This document shows positions 12,834 to 23,600 of a DNA stretch of 64,000 bases, piece by piece. The position numbers were made by a program, and so were the translations under genes. The stretch covers positions 1,600,501-1,664,500 of the forward strand of contig NC_135165.1 of assembly GCF_050948215.1 (NCBI RefSeq), in the 5' to 3' direction. Position 1 is the stretch's first letter, and the number at the start of each line of letters is the position of its first letter. The notes below the pieces were generated by a model. That model worked only from the letters and a program-made list of their open reading frames with translations. It had not been told where the DNA came from and did not search any database. Source of the DNA: Halictus rubicundus (taxonomy: Eukaryota; Arthropoda; Insecta; Hymenoptera; Halictidae).

Positions 12834-15800
12834 ATGAGCAACGCCGCGAGGCCGGTATATCGAGCGGTTACGGGAATCGGTCCGCCGTACGTCATGTACA
12901 ATACCAGCACTGGCAGTTTTTACGGATATTGCATCGATCTGCTGAACGATATTGGATTCCTGGCGGGGTTCGATTACACCATCAGGAAATCGCTCGACGA
13001 CCAGTATGGGTTCAAGGACCCGGGAAACGGCAGCTGGAACGGTATGATCGCCGAATTAATCAAGAACACGTCGGACATCGCCGTCGGCCCGATATGGATC
13101 ACATCCGACAGATCCAAGGTAAAAATATTGGATCATGAAGACGCCGGGAGCGGTGAAACTTCCTCTAGGCTGACCGTCGGATCGATATCCGTCGAGATTC
13201 TCTAGTGACCCCGTTAATACGGCTCTAACTGATTCAATTGCTTTTGAATGACCTTAATAGTCAGAACTATCTGTGATCGTCGCTTAGAATGGTCATGAAT
13301 ATCAGTGACCGCCGTGATATTCCCTCTAAACGGTCACTCAGGTCGGTGACCCTCCTCACCATAGCTCCAAGCGATCATACAGATCACCGACAGCGTGATC
13401 AGCCATAGGAATGGTCAGTGACCGCCGTGATATTCCCTCTAAACGGTCACTCAGGTCGGTGACCCTCCTCACCATAGCTCCAAGCGATCATACAGATCAC
13501 TGACCGCGTGAACAGCCATAAGAATGGTCAGTAACCACCCCTCTTTCTCTAGGTGGTAGACTTCACGGTCCCGTATCAGGGAACGAGCGGTTTCACGATA
13601 ATGATGCTGAAGAAGAGGAAGCAAGTGCCGTTCCTCCGGTTCTTGACGATCCTGGAGCTCGAGATCTGGCTGTGTCTGGCGCTAGCTTTCCTCTCGACGA
13701 TACTGCTGCTGTTTATACTGGAAAGGTATTCACCGTTCAGCTATCGGAACAATCGCGCGAGATATCGGGACCAGCCGGACGATCGATTCTGCACGGCGAG
13801 GGGCTGTTTCTGGTTCGTGTTCACGTCGCTGACACCTCACGGCGGCGGCGATATTCCGAAGAATTTCTCGGGGAAAATGGCGGCAACCAGCTGGTGGCTG
13901 TTCGGGTTCGTGATCGCCTCGGCGTACGCGGCCAATCTCGCGGCTTACGAGACCCTCGGGAGACTCGAGAAGGATATCGGCTCCCTGGAGGACCTCGCGA
14001 AACAGTATCGGGTGTCCTATTCCACCGTGGCCGACTCCACCGCGCACAGATACTTCCGGGCGATGAAGAAGACCGAAGAGACTCTTTACGGGTGAGCCAG
14101 CTCCCTCCTAAACACCCTTTCGATTCGAGCCGATCGATCCAACTACTCTTCTTCCTCCTGAAACCACGCACGTGTCCAATTTACCTCTCCGATAGAAAAT
14201 ACTCGGTTAAAATAGCGAGCACGACCGATGAAACATCATTCGGCGACGCATTAACACATCGATCACGCCTGAGTGACACAATCTTCCGTCCATCTTTGGT
14301 CATTCTTGTTTCATTGTCTGCTTGCGTCGATATTTAATTCGGACCTGTGGAATAGGATGATTGAATCGTATATTAATATTTTCTCCCGTAATGTTTATAA
14401 GGAGTTAGGATCGAATCACTTTGACCGTCGATGCTTCCGACGTTAAACAGGGAATTCGCGTGTTCGAACAGTGTCTCGGAATACTTGTCAATAGTTAAGC
14501 AGCTCGTAGTAGGTAGCTAACGATCAGATTCTCTGCAGCTGAGCTTCTCTCAGCAGATGATGAAATTACAGGGTAACCGGTTAGCAAATATTAATAGCCG
14601 GACACCGAGGGGATCTTCACGAAAATTCCTCTTCTCATAAATGTTTTCACGAAAGTTGGAGTGAAGCAAACAATTCCCTCCTCAAAAATTCTGACCGAGA
14701 TGAAACGTATTAATCTCTCTTAATCCCGACGTTTATTTAACTCTTGCTAATTCACCGACGTCGCGAACGCACAAAGATTCGCAATTTGTTAATGACATTT
14801 CCGCTCTACTTCCCCCGGTGGAAATATTACTGCGGACGCGTTTCTCCCTTCTTGGCAAAAGAACCTATGAAAATCCTTGTATATGAGACGCCAACGTAAA
14901 CAGTAAACGTTGCCAGAGGTACGTCGGGAGAACGCGGAGAAAAATATAACGTGGGAAAGGAGAATTGTGCGCGGACCGGAAACGATATTGTCTTACACGT
15001 GTACATTTTAATAAGGCCTCCGGTTTCGAGTCACCTGGCAACGTCTTATCGCGCATGGTGTAAGCTTTCAAAACCAAATATCACATCCTCGAATCGCGCG
15101 ATTCGCATACTTTATTCGCGGACATTCTTGCGGAGCAGGGAAAAGCTTTTCAAAAATAAATACCACCGGAGGTTTGCGAACTTGTGAAATGTAAAACGAC
15201 GGAAAGTCATTCTTTTTTCTAAGAAATAACTGCTGCTCCTAGAATCGCTTCAGAAAGTGTCCTCGGTCTAATGAGGTTTATAATTGTTAAGATCGAATGA
15301 AAAACCGAAGAACAATGCCAGGCTTCGACAGTCCGAAATACAGAGGCGCGCGGTGCTCGGCTTGAGAAATAGGATGGCACGGCGGGAATCTGCGGCGAGG
15401 ATAACATCTCGCAGTGATTTCTAGCAGGAAATTACTTCCCTGGCGGCTTCGGGATAACCTCTCGTACGTCACCTAAACTTCGGGATCCGTGCTCGGCTCG
15501 ATATCAAAGCGACGCTCTCGCTGCGATACATTATTAGAAGATCCTAAAGCTACGGCTATACTGCGCGCGTTTCCCGGCAGGCACGTCGGAACGATCGAAT
15601 AACGTCGTTACACTGTTCAAGTTACACTGCGTGCGCTCCTCGAAAGTCGCGCGACACATCTGCGAATTTTACGCGATCATAAGGAGAACGAGTTGGTGGA
15701 GCACAAAACTTTCAGAACATCCGAAGAATATGCCCGAAATATTTTCGAACACGTCCGGGCAAAAATTGGTATTCTTGAATCATTTTAACACTAGAACTAC

Positions 15801-18541
15801 CGGACCAGTCAAAATGACTGGTTCCTAATTTTCTCTTTTACGATTACTGAAAATGTAAAAATGTTTTCATCGGAACTGTTTTATCACTAGGTGTACGGAG
15901 CATTAAAAGCGAGTACTTTACATGACTTTATAAAGATAAGGAGAATGTGTCTAGCCAAGTTTTCAGCCATTTCTTAAATAATATACACCTAAGGAAATAA
16001 GTTTGTTGAGTAATTCCAGGTAGCTGGATCTTCGCAATCTCAATAATCGTAAATTAAAAATATTAGAATCGGTCATTTTGACGGACCCCGTAAACCTAGT
16101 GTTAATGAACCTCTTCATTGAAGCACATATTACAATAGAAGTTGTATGAAGTCTGAATGGGCACAGTTACAAAGCAATATACGTCAGTCCCATTTATCGC
16201 TCGGTCGTTCTAGTGTTAATTTCTCTACTGTTTCACGCGATTTTTATCGCGTAAGATTGAAAATCGTGTGCAATTTGTTCGAAGCGTATGGCGACGAATA
16301 ACGCAGGACGGGAATACGGAGGAGTGGAACAGATCCGAGTACGCCGTCTGGGATTATCCCCTGGAAGACAAGTTCACGAAGATGTATTACGCGATGGAGC
16401 AAGCGGGATTTGTTCGGAGCGTCGAGGAAGCGGTGAAGACGGTCCGGAAAGTAAACCGCACTTTCGAGTTCGCTTTTATAGCGGACGCTATGACCATAAA
16501 CTACCTGATCCTGACGAACTGTGACTTCAGACAGGTCGGACAGCAGTTCAGCAGGAAACCGTTCGCGTTCGCCGTGCAAAAGGATTCGCCGTTCAAGCGG
16601 AGAATCGACGACGCGTGAGTCCTCAACTTTACTGCTCTGTTCTATCCACCTTTCAACCACTTTTCCTGCCGATTCTCGCCGCCTTTTAACACTGGAACTA
16701 CCGAACCGGTCAAAATGTCTGGTGGATGATTTCCTCTTTCACGATTACTGAAACTATGAAAACGTTTTCACGAGAAATTTTTCAATATTCTTTGGAGTAC
16801 AAGTTACCATAAAAATCTGAGAAAATTCAATCTTGCTGTTATTATAAAGGGATAAAAGTCTATGTCACGTTTAGGGCTCGGTTGTTCTAGTGTTAAACGT
16901 TCCGATCGAGTCTGGCTGTTTTGCAGGACGTTTAGAATATTTCGGGTGTTTTGACTTTTTTCCAGCTCTTTTTATTTCGATAAAGTTCCATCACTTAACA
17001 CTAGAACTACCGTTCAATAAATGCGACTGACGCATTGTATTGCTGTATTGCTTTGTAACGGTGACAAGACTGTGTCCATTCAGACTTCATACAACTTGTA
17101 TTGTAATATGTGCTTCAATGAAGAGGTTCGTTAAAAAATTTCCGATGAAAACATTTTTACAATTTCAGTAATTGTAAAAGACAAAATTAGGAACCAGTCA
17201 TTTGGACTGGTCCGGTAGTTCTGAACGTTTCTTAATAATGGTTGCAATTTTTCAAGCTTCCACAGGAGCATTGCCGGTTTCATTCGATAACGTTCCACCG
17301 TCGTCCGATCGATCCGTGTAATTATACCGGCCGCTCATATTTCTCGCAATTTTTATTCATCTTGATAATGATCGAAATCTTTCGAGCTTTTTCAAACTCG
17401 CTTCTATTGGATCGACGTTTCACTCTTCATTGAATGAACTTCTCTGCGATTCAAGCACCGCCCGTTTCATTCGATAACGTTCCATTATCGTCCGATCTCG
17501 ATTTATTTATGTAGTCCTTTTGTTCGGTGCTGAATAAAATCTGCGCAACGATTGTCAGAAACTATAGATCGTATTTCTTTTTCCTGTGAGAAACTCTGTG
17601 ATTATCTTTATATTTTGTTTCGTATATCTTTTATCCTGAACTTAATCTTAATTTTTATCGTGAATAAAACTAAGCCATTACTCTCCGGATTACTCTACGC
17701 AATCGCTCGCTTTGATTGAACTTCGAGAAGTGCCTCGGATAACTTACACCGCGCCGTCTAACATAAAGGAAATGTTGTAAAGATGATCCTTCTGGTTTCC
17801 CTTAGCTTCCAACTTGATCGCGAAACGGTGCAAACTTTCCATTCGCCCCGATATGAAAGTTTGAGGGATTGGAAAACTGTAGGAGCCATTGTTATTGCGT
17901 TGGTCGTGCGGCGCAGAGACTTTTTCCCGTGCTCCAGTTTTCCCGTCGCGGGTCCGAGACGAAAATCTAGCTGCTCGTCCACTGAAAAATCAATTTTCTC
18001 TAATCAATATTCACCGATTACTGGCCTCTGTCGCTTCCGAGTTATAACTCGGCCCAGTTAGCGTACATTTAATCGTATCGTTCGCAATTAGCACGCGATT
18101 TCGGGATAATCGTGAACATTTGATTGCAGGATCACGCGGCTGGCGATTCTCGGGAGATTGAAGGAGCTGGAGAGAAAATGGTGGGACGAGAACCCTTCGA
18201 GGGCGAATTGCCCGTCGGAGGCGGACTCGAACGCCGGCTTCGGCCAGGACAATTTGGCGGCGGTGTTCTCGCTGATCCCGCTCGGGCTATTCCTCGCCAT
18301 TTTAATATTATGCTCGGAGTATTTCCGGCGGTCCCGTCCGCCCGACGTGCCGGAGAGAAAGAAGACGCTAGTCTTTGCGAGGGCCGGACCTGCCCCGGCA
18401 GCCGATGAAACGTCCGAAATCAAAGAACACAGAAACGGTAACCTCCGCCCCGTCTGCAATGATTTCCGTTCGGCTCGGTTCGCGTTATTTCGCGAGCAGG
18501 CCGGAAACTCGCTGCGAGACGTCACCAGCCACGGGAAATAA
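12834..18541 (+). CDS. Ir25a-like ionotropic receptor lacking the amino-terminal domain
   Basis: Exons 12834-13118, 13553-14091, 16285-16614 and 18130-18541 join in phase to 521 residues. The product is a ligand-gated cation channel subunit of the chemosensory ionotropic receptor family, closest to Ir25a (FYGYCIDLLNDI, VVDFTVPY, TSLTPHGGGDIPKN, AVWDYPLEDKFTKM). An in-frame stop at 12828-12830 precedes the ATG, and poor acceptors surround it, so either the protein starts here or a 5' exon is missed. A ligand-site Arg (TSDRSKVVDF) and Asp (FAFIADAM) are kept. M1 is near residues 125-145, the pore loop and M3 near 175-220, M4 near 420-440. The last two introns match Ir25a in position and phase, and the third exon is 330 bases in both. 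Odd points: no amino-terminal domain, and the gate motif SYTANLAAF reads AYAANLAAY. No stop or frameshift is seen, so I call it a gene rather than a pseudogene. Confidence 0.8.
13305..13532. repeat. 114-bp tandem duplication with GGTCAGTGACC motifs
   Basis: GTGACCGCCGTGATATTCCC starts at 13305 and again at 13419. The two copies are nearly identical, including CCTCACCATAGCTCCAAGCG. They lie in the first visible intron of the Ir25a-like gene. The unit is built from GGTCA and TGACC half-sites like those at 8801 and 19482. The high identity suggests a recent duplication. Confidence 0.85.
15785..16105. repeat. TTAA-type MITE in receptor intron
   Basis: It starts TTAACACTAGAACTACCGG, followed by ACCAGTCAAAATGACTGG, and ends with GGTCATTTTGACGG and CCTAGTGTTAA. 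Ends are inverted and carry TTAA. The interior resembles the element at 433-657. Confidence 0.8.
16102..16219. repeat. MITE fragment, inverted relative of 16995-17234
   Basis: It runs from the TTAA that closes the previous element to GGTCGTTCTAGTGTTAA. The stretch from about 16108 to 16200, with GAACCTCTTCATTGAAGC, is the reverse complement of about 17020-17135. The two pieces flank the third exon of the Ir25a-like gene. Confidence 0.7.
16686..16896. repeat. TTAA-type MITE in receptor intron
   Basis: It starts TTAACACTGGAACTACCG and ends GGTTGTTCTAGTGTTAA. Interior motifs such as GAAAACGTTTTCA and CTTGCTGTTATTA are shared, partly in opposite orientation, with the elements at 72-436. Confidence 0.8.
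16995..17234. repeat. TTAA-type MITE in receptor intron
   Basis: It starts TTAACACTAGAACTACCG and ends with ACTGGTCCGGTAGTTC, followed by a degraded CTTAA. Its left half is the reverse complement of 16108-16200. Confidence 0.7.
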
Positions 18542-19481
18542 CCGAGGGAAATGGAAAGATCGGGAGAGCAGGGACGCTAGGCAAAAACCATTGTTTCCCA
18601 GGGAGCAGATTTCCCGTTGGTTCGTCGGATTAACTTGTCACCGGCTGACAAACCGACCAAACACTGTCCCCGCTCCAGAAAACGCCGACGTTTGTCGCGG
18701 CAATTAGCTTAATCTGTTTTCTCGTCGCCCCCATGCTTTTTTCGGATCGACGGAACACCTTCCCGGTTCGATGCGAAAATTGAAAATTCTACAGGGCTTT
18801 GAACGTTGCTTGCTGTTTGAATTGTTTAAACGAGCGTTGGCTCGCGGGGACGGTAAACGCGAGCTCGTTTAGATTCAGCGTCATTTTGATCGGAACGCGT
18901 GCTCGAATAAAGAAGTTAATCGCTTTCAACTAGAACGCCTCGATTAGCTGAATACTTGTAAAGCAATAAATCGGTAATAAATGCGACCACAATTTTCCAG
19001 TGAAACACTGCAACAGGTATCGTTGTATTCATGAGCTGTTTGTAAGATTGATGGCAATTAAATCCAGAATACGAAAAAATAACCAGAGGTTCGCCAATTA
19101 GAATTCTCTTTCCCGGTAACGAAACATCGTGTAATCCTTCTCCGTTCACCTTCGCCCTTCCAGGACCTTTATCGCCACGGAATCCACTGAAATCCCGCGA
19201 CCTATCCCACTCGAGTTCGACTTCATTAAGAAAGGGACACCGACTACACCGAACCCCACAAAAGAGGTGTCGCAGTGCTAATTGATCCTGGCCAGATACT
19301 CGGATTCGCAATCGAGGAAACGTTCGATCCGCTGTTAACGTAAATTCGTTCGCTTTGAGGTGTTAATTCCCGATACGAATATGCACCGAGCGATTTGTTA
19401 TTGTAACGAAGACGAAAACATCGATCCGAACGGTTACGAAGATCAGTCACCTCCATGACCGACCCTCTAAACGATCACAGT

Positions 19482-19751
19482 GGTCACTGACCAAATTTCT
19501 TCTTGTGTTTATATACGTAGGAACGATCACAGAGATCACTGACCAAATTTCTTCTTTGTTCATATACGTAGGAACGATTACAGAGGTCACTGACCAAATT
19601 TTTTCTTGTGTTCATGTACGTAGGAACGATCACAGTGGTCACTGACCCAAGTTTTTCTCGTGTTCATATACGTAGGAACGATCACAGAGGCCAGAGACCA
19701 AATTTCTTCTCGTGTTCATATACGTAGGAACGATCAGAGAGGTCACTGACC
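19482..19751. repeat. Array of about 52 bp units carrying GGTCACTGACC
   Basis: Six units share CGATCACAG, then GGTCACTGACC, then an AATTTCTTCTTGTG and ATATACGTAGGAA stretch, with the palindrome at about 19482, 19533, 19584, 19637, 19688 (decayed) and 19741. The palindrome is the inverted-repeat-1 nuclear-receptor shape. The array lies 0.85-1.1 kb upstream of the Ir25a start. Regulatory function is inference; tandem duplication is seen directly. Confidence 0.85.
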
Positions 19752-20105
19752 CAATTTTTTCTCATTGCACAAGACTGTTTCAAGCTTTTTCTTTTAATAA
19801 ACAGACCACAATAGCCCCGAGAATGTACAGCGATTTTTCTGGACTAATATTCCCATTTCTAACCAGCCGACTGCTAAAATATTTCCTCCCCAATCGATTC
19901 GATATCTTCCCTCCGCTACCGGCGTTGATAAAAATTCTTCGAAAGGTCAGCGATAAATCGTACCTTTCGTTCGGCCAACACACAAATGAAATACAGTGGA
20001 GGTAATAGCTACGGAAATAAACATGAGCCGAGCGATTTGTTACCGCGATGATGACGATTTGCGTGAGAGTCGAGGGGATCGTTTGCGAAGTTTACACGAC
20101 GCCGA

Positions 20106-20130
20106 GTCACGTCACGTCACGTCACGTCAC
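20106..20130. repeat. Five tandem GTCAC pentamers
   Basis: GTCAC is repeated five times without a break, which also gives four CGTCA units, the half-site bound by CREB/ATF-type bZIP proteins. It lies about 480 bp upstream of the Ir25a start. It may be only a simple repeat. Confidence 0.7.
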
Positions 20131-20402
20131 GGGGCCATCGAAATGAAAGTTTCAAGCGTTGTGCCACGGAAAAAACGACGATCGACCAGGAGGTCAATTA
20201 CAAGATAGCGAGATCAGCAGGCACGCGACGACCGTCATGCAAATTCGCGGCGGACCGTCGCGGTCTTCGCGGTCTCCGCGGGTCTCAGAGTCTTCGAGGT
20301 CCTAACGAGAGCGATTTACCAGGAAGTTTCGAGTAACGGGAGCCTGGTCGGACGAAAAAAAATGGGAGGAGGACAGTCGCGTAGTCGCGGGAAATTGATT
20401 AG

Positions 20403-20443
20403 GTCATCCCCGCGGCAACCGGTGGGCAAACACGAATGAAATA
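20403..20443 (+). promoter_or_regulatory. X-box-like element in the Ir25a promoter
   Basis: GTCATCCCCGCGGCAACC at 20403-20420 contains a 14-mer (20406-20419) that fits the RFX X-box pattern RYYNYY-NN-RRNRAC with GC at the centre. It lies about 190 bp upstream of the start codon, the usual distance for X-boxes of ciliary genes. An exact 18-base copy lies at 9645-9662. Binding by RFX is inference. Confidence 0.5.
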
Positions 20444-20605
20444 GAGCGAGCCACCCCTGTTGTCGCTGCGTTTCGAGGGACTCAGTTGCTTGACCGATTT
20501 CCGCGTGTTCCGCGCTCGTCTAACGCCTCGTCCACGTCAATCGCTTTCGCTACAACGAGTGCTCGACGCCGGATGTGATTTTTGCGAGCTGGTGGTGCTT
20601 CGGAC

Positions 20606-23600
20606 ATGAAACTGTTCGTTCTGGCCGCTCTCTGCGGCTTCCTCGGACTCTGCGGCCAGTTTCCGGTTCATGGGGAAGATGCCAGAGACACGATTGATAA
20701 GAAATCCACCGCTAAAACGAGGCCCGTCAACATCTGTAAGTGTTTGAACCTAACTTTCCACGTTACCTTCGAGACTGGCTTTTCAACGCCGTACCAGTAC
20801 CTCGCAAAGTTCTAATTTTGCACGTACCGGGTTGTGTACTTTGTGAAGAGTGTCCTCTAACGGCCTCCTTTTCACCCAGTCATCGTCAACGACGAGGACA
20901 ACGAGATCGCCAACAAGAGCATACTGGCCGGTCTGAAGACGCTGAAAGAGAAGTACCCGACGTACCTGGGCAAAGTCTGGATGGTTCAGATGAACAAGAC
21001 GACGGTGAACGCCACTCTGGACATGATCTGCGACCTCTGGGACTCCGTGGTGGACGGGGACGACCTCAGACTCCCGGACGTGGTCCTCGATACGACTACG
21101 GCTGGTCTGTTGTCGAAGATAACTGGCTCGTTCACAGCAGCGCTGGGGATTCCCACTCTGTCCGCCCAGTACGGCCAGGAGGGCGACTTGATCTACTGGA
21201 GGAACTTGAACGAGGATCAAACGGGTTACCTGGTGCAGGTGATGCCTCCCACGGATCTGATCCCGGAGGCGGTCAAGCAGCTGGCCGTACAACTGAACAT
21301 AACGAACGCGGCGATCCTGTACGACCACAACTTCGTCATGGACCACAAGTACAAGAGCCTGTTGCTGAACGTGCCGACGAGGCATGTGATCAACGAGGCC
21401 CCCCAGAAGGCGTCGGAGATGAGGAAGTACCTACCGAGACTGAGGGACCTGGACATCGTCAACTACTTCGTCCTGGGTGACACGGACACCATGAGCATGG
21501 TCCTGGAGGCGGCCGAGTCCTTGAACTTCACCGGCAGGAAGTACGGCTGGTTCCTGCTGACTCCGGACAACGACGCGTGGCCAAAATGCAGCTGCAGGAA
21601 CATCAGCGTCCTCTTCATGCGTCCCGATCTCGACAATCACAACAATCAAGCTGTCGAAGCTGATCTCCCGAAGCCGATACTAACGTCCGCTTTCTATTAC
21701 GATCTGGTTCAGCTGGCGGTCAGGGCGATGAGGATGGCGATAGAGGACGAGAGCTGGCCCAAGGTGCCTAAACACATCACCTGCGATCAGTACAACAACA
21801 CCAACACGCCCGAGAGGAGGCTGGACTTCCTGGCGAAGCTGAAGACGGCCTACGCCGCCATGACGCCGACCTACGCCGGGATTCGTTGGGGGACCAAGAA
21901 CGGAGAGCACAGGGCCAAGTTCCAGATGTCCATTCACCTGGTCACCATCGAGAATGGAGCTATGTCTTCGACGGTCGACAGCGGAGCATGGAACGCCAGC
22001 ATCTCCTCGCCCTTGCAGGCAAGTTAGGCTTACAATCCCTTTTTGCCTTTTCAAGACACTTGTCCCCATTGCCAGCGGATTCCTTCCGCTCTTCAGAGTC
22101 ACTTCTGCGGACGCTTCGCTGCTGGAACAACAAGATAAATACTTTATTCAGCGAGATGCGTGGATATTAAAAATTCGGGGGAGAAAATATCTGCACTCAT
22201 CTTTTGTCATTTGAACAGCCGAATTGCTTGTGGAGATGTGAGCCAATGATACTCGTCCTCGGCAGGCTAGCATTTTTAGTACGGTGATTTTGCAGTTCGG
22301 AGAATGTATGTGTCGCAGGTGCATTCCAGGAACGAAGTTGTTGCCGTTCGTACGTGCACAGGTCGGTGATTGCAAAATGGCAGTATCGACGACCGGCACC
22401 GCGATTCGTTTAATTCTCCGGGAAGGGTACTTTAGTATTTATTGCGCACGAAGACGACCGATGGAGGTCTGCGCGTGACATTATCGCAACGGGAAATTGG
22501 GTCGGTCTATTGATCTACGAAAAAATGGTGGTTTTGAGTCACGCGAGAAACGAGAGGCCGCGATAATCGAATGTCACGGCTGAAGACAAAAACTGGAGAG
22601 CGGCCGCCATTTTTCCGCAGCACGGTCTGCGATCGACAGCACAAAAACTGTAACACAAAACGTTCGATCATGTTCTCTGCTGTTCGCACGCTCTGCCATT
22701 AGACCCGGTGACAACAGTTGAATATTTTCAAATGAACGTCCGACCGCGAAATTTATTATCCCGCGCTTGATCAATGGCGCGAAACGTTCGATCATTTTCT
22801 CTACCGTTCACGCATTGGACTAGTGGCTATTTAAATATTTTTACTATTATCCTGATCAGTGGCACAGAGAGGCCAGTGAAATCTATTTTAAAGGAAATTT
22901 TATATTAAAAATTATTTCAATGAAAATTTTATATAATATTGAGCTTTTATAGTAAAAATTATTAGGGAAATTCTCGAATATTCTCGAATTTTTTCGCGTG
23001 TGTTCGTCCCGCGGCGATGCTATCGTTTTCAACACGTTGTTATTTAAGAGAAACGATTCTCGCTGCTGGGAATAATCGAGGAAATTACAGCTAAAACAAT
23101 TTCTTGGCCGTGACCCCTGACCGGGCACGCTGGCCGCGTCCTTGACGCACGACCACCGCATTTATTTACACCTGTTACCGGTACCGATAACGATAACGAA
23201 GCGCGCTCTGATGAAGATAGCACATGCAACTTCGTTTGTTTATCGAGTACACGCCAGCGAAAACCCTTCGGCCACGTAAACGTGCTCCGGCATTCGCGGC
23301 GTTTGTTTCGCGCAAATCCGACACGCGGAATTCGCTGCGAGGACTTCTGTCAACTCTTCTAAACTGGAACTTGTGAGCTAGATGTTCAAATCAAGCTGTT
23401 TAATTAGCGACGTGCCTTTCATATTTCGGAGAGACGAGACACGGAAATACAGGGCGCGGCCGAATAACATGTACAAGCGGACACGTGGTGATTCCTTCTG
23501 AAAAAATAAGAAAAAAATGTGGAATCAAATTTGTTCATCCGAAGCTTCGTTTTCGAGAAAATCAAGTTCGAAAATGCTAGGAATCGTCTGACGCGTCTGA

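Larger units (their letters stand above)
18542..20402. other. Spacer between the two Ir25a-type genes
   Basis: About 1.9 kb between the stop of the Ir25a-like gene and the Ir25a promoter block. It holds the palindrome array at 19482-19751 and a GTCAC pentamer run at 20106-20130. No coding exon is supported. Confidence 0.5.

Noticed and set aside
20582..20605. Starting Ir25a at 20582
   Set aside because: That position is TTG, not ATG; ATG 20606 directly opens a good signal peptide.
20740..21480. Long open frame overlapping Ir25a exon 2 in another frame, and minus-strand frames at 20783-21385 and 24263-24853
   Set aside because: They are shadows of GC-rich coding exons; the Ir25a frame matches the family and splices in phase.
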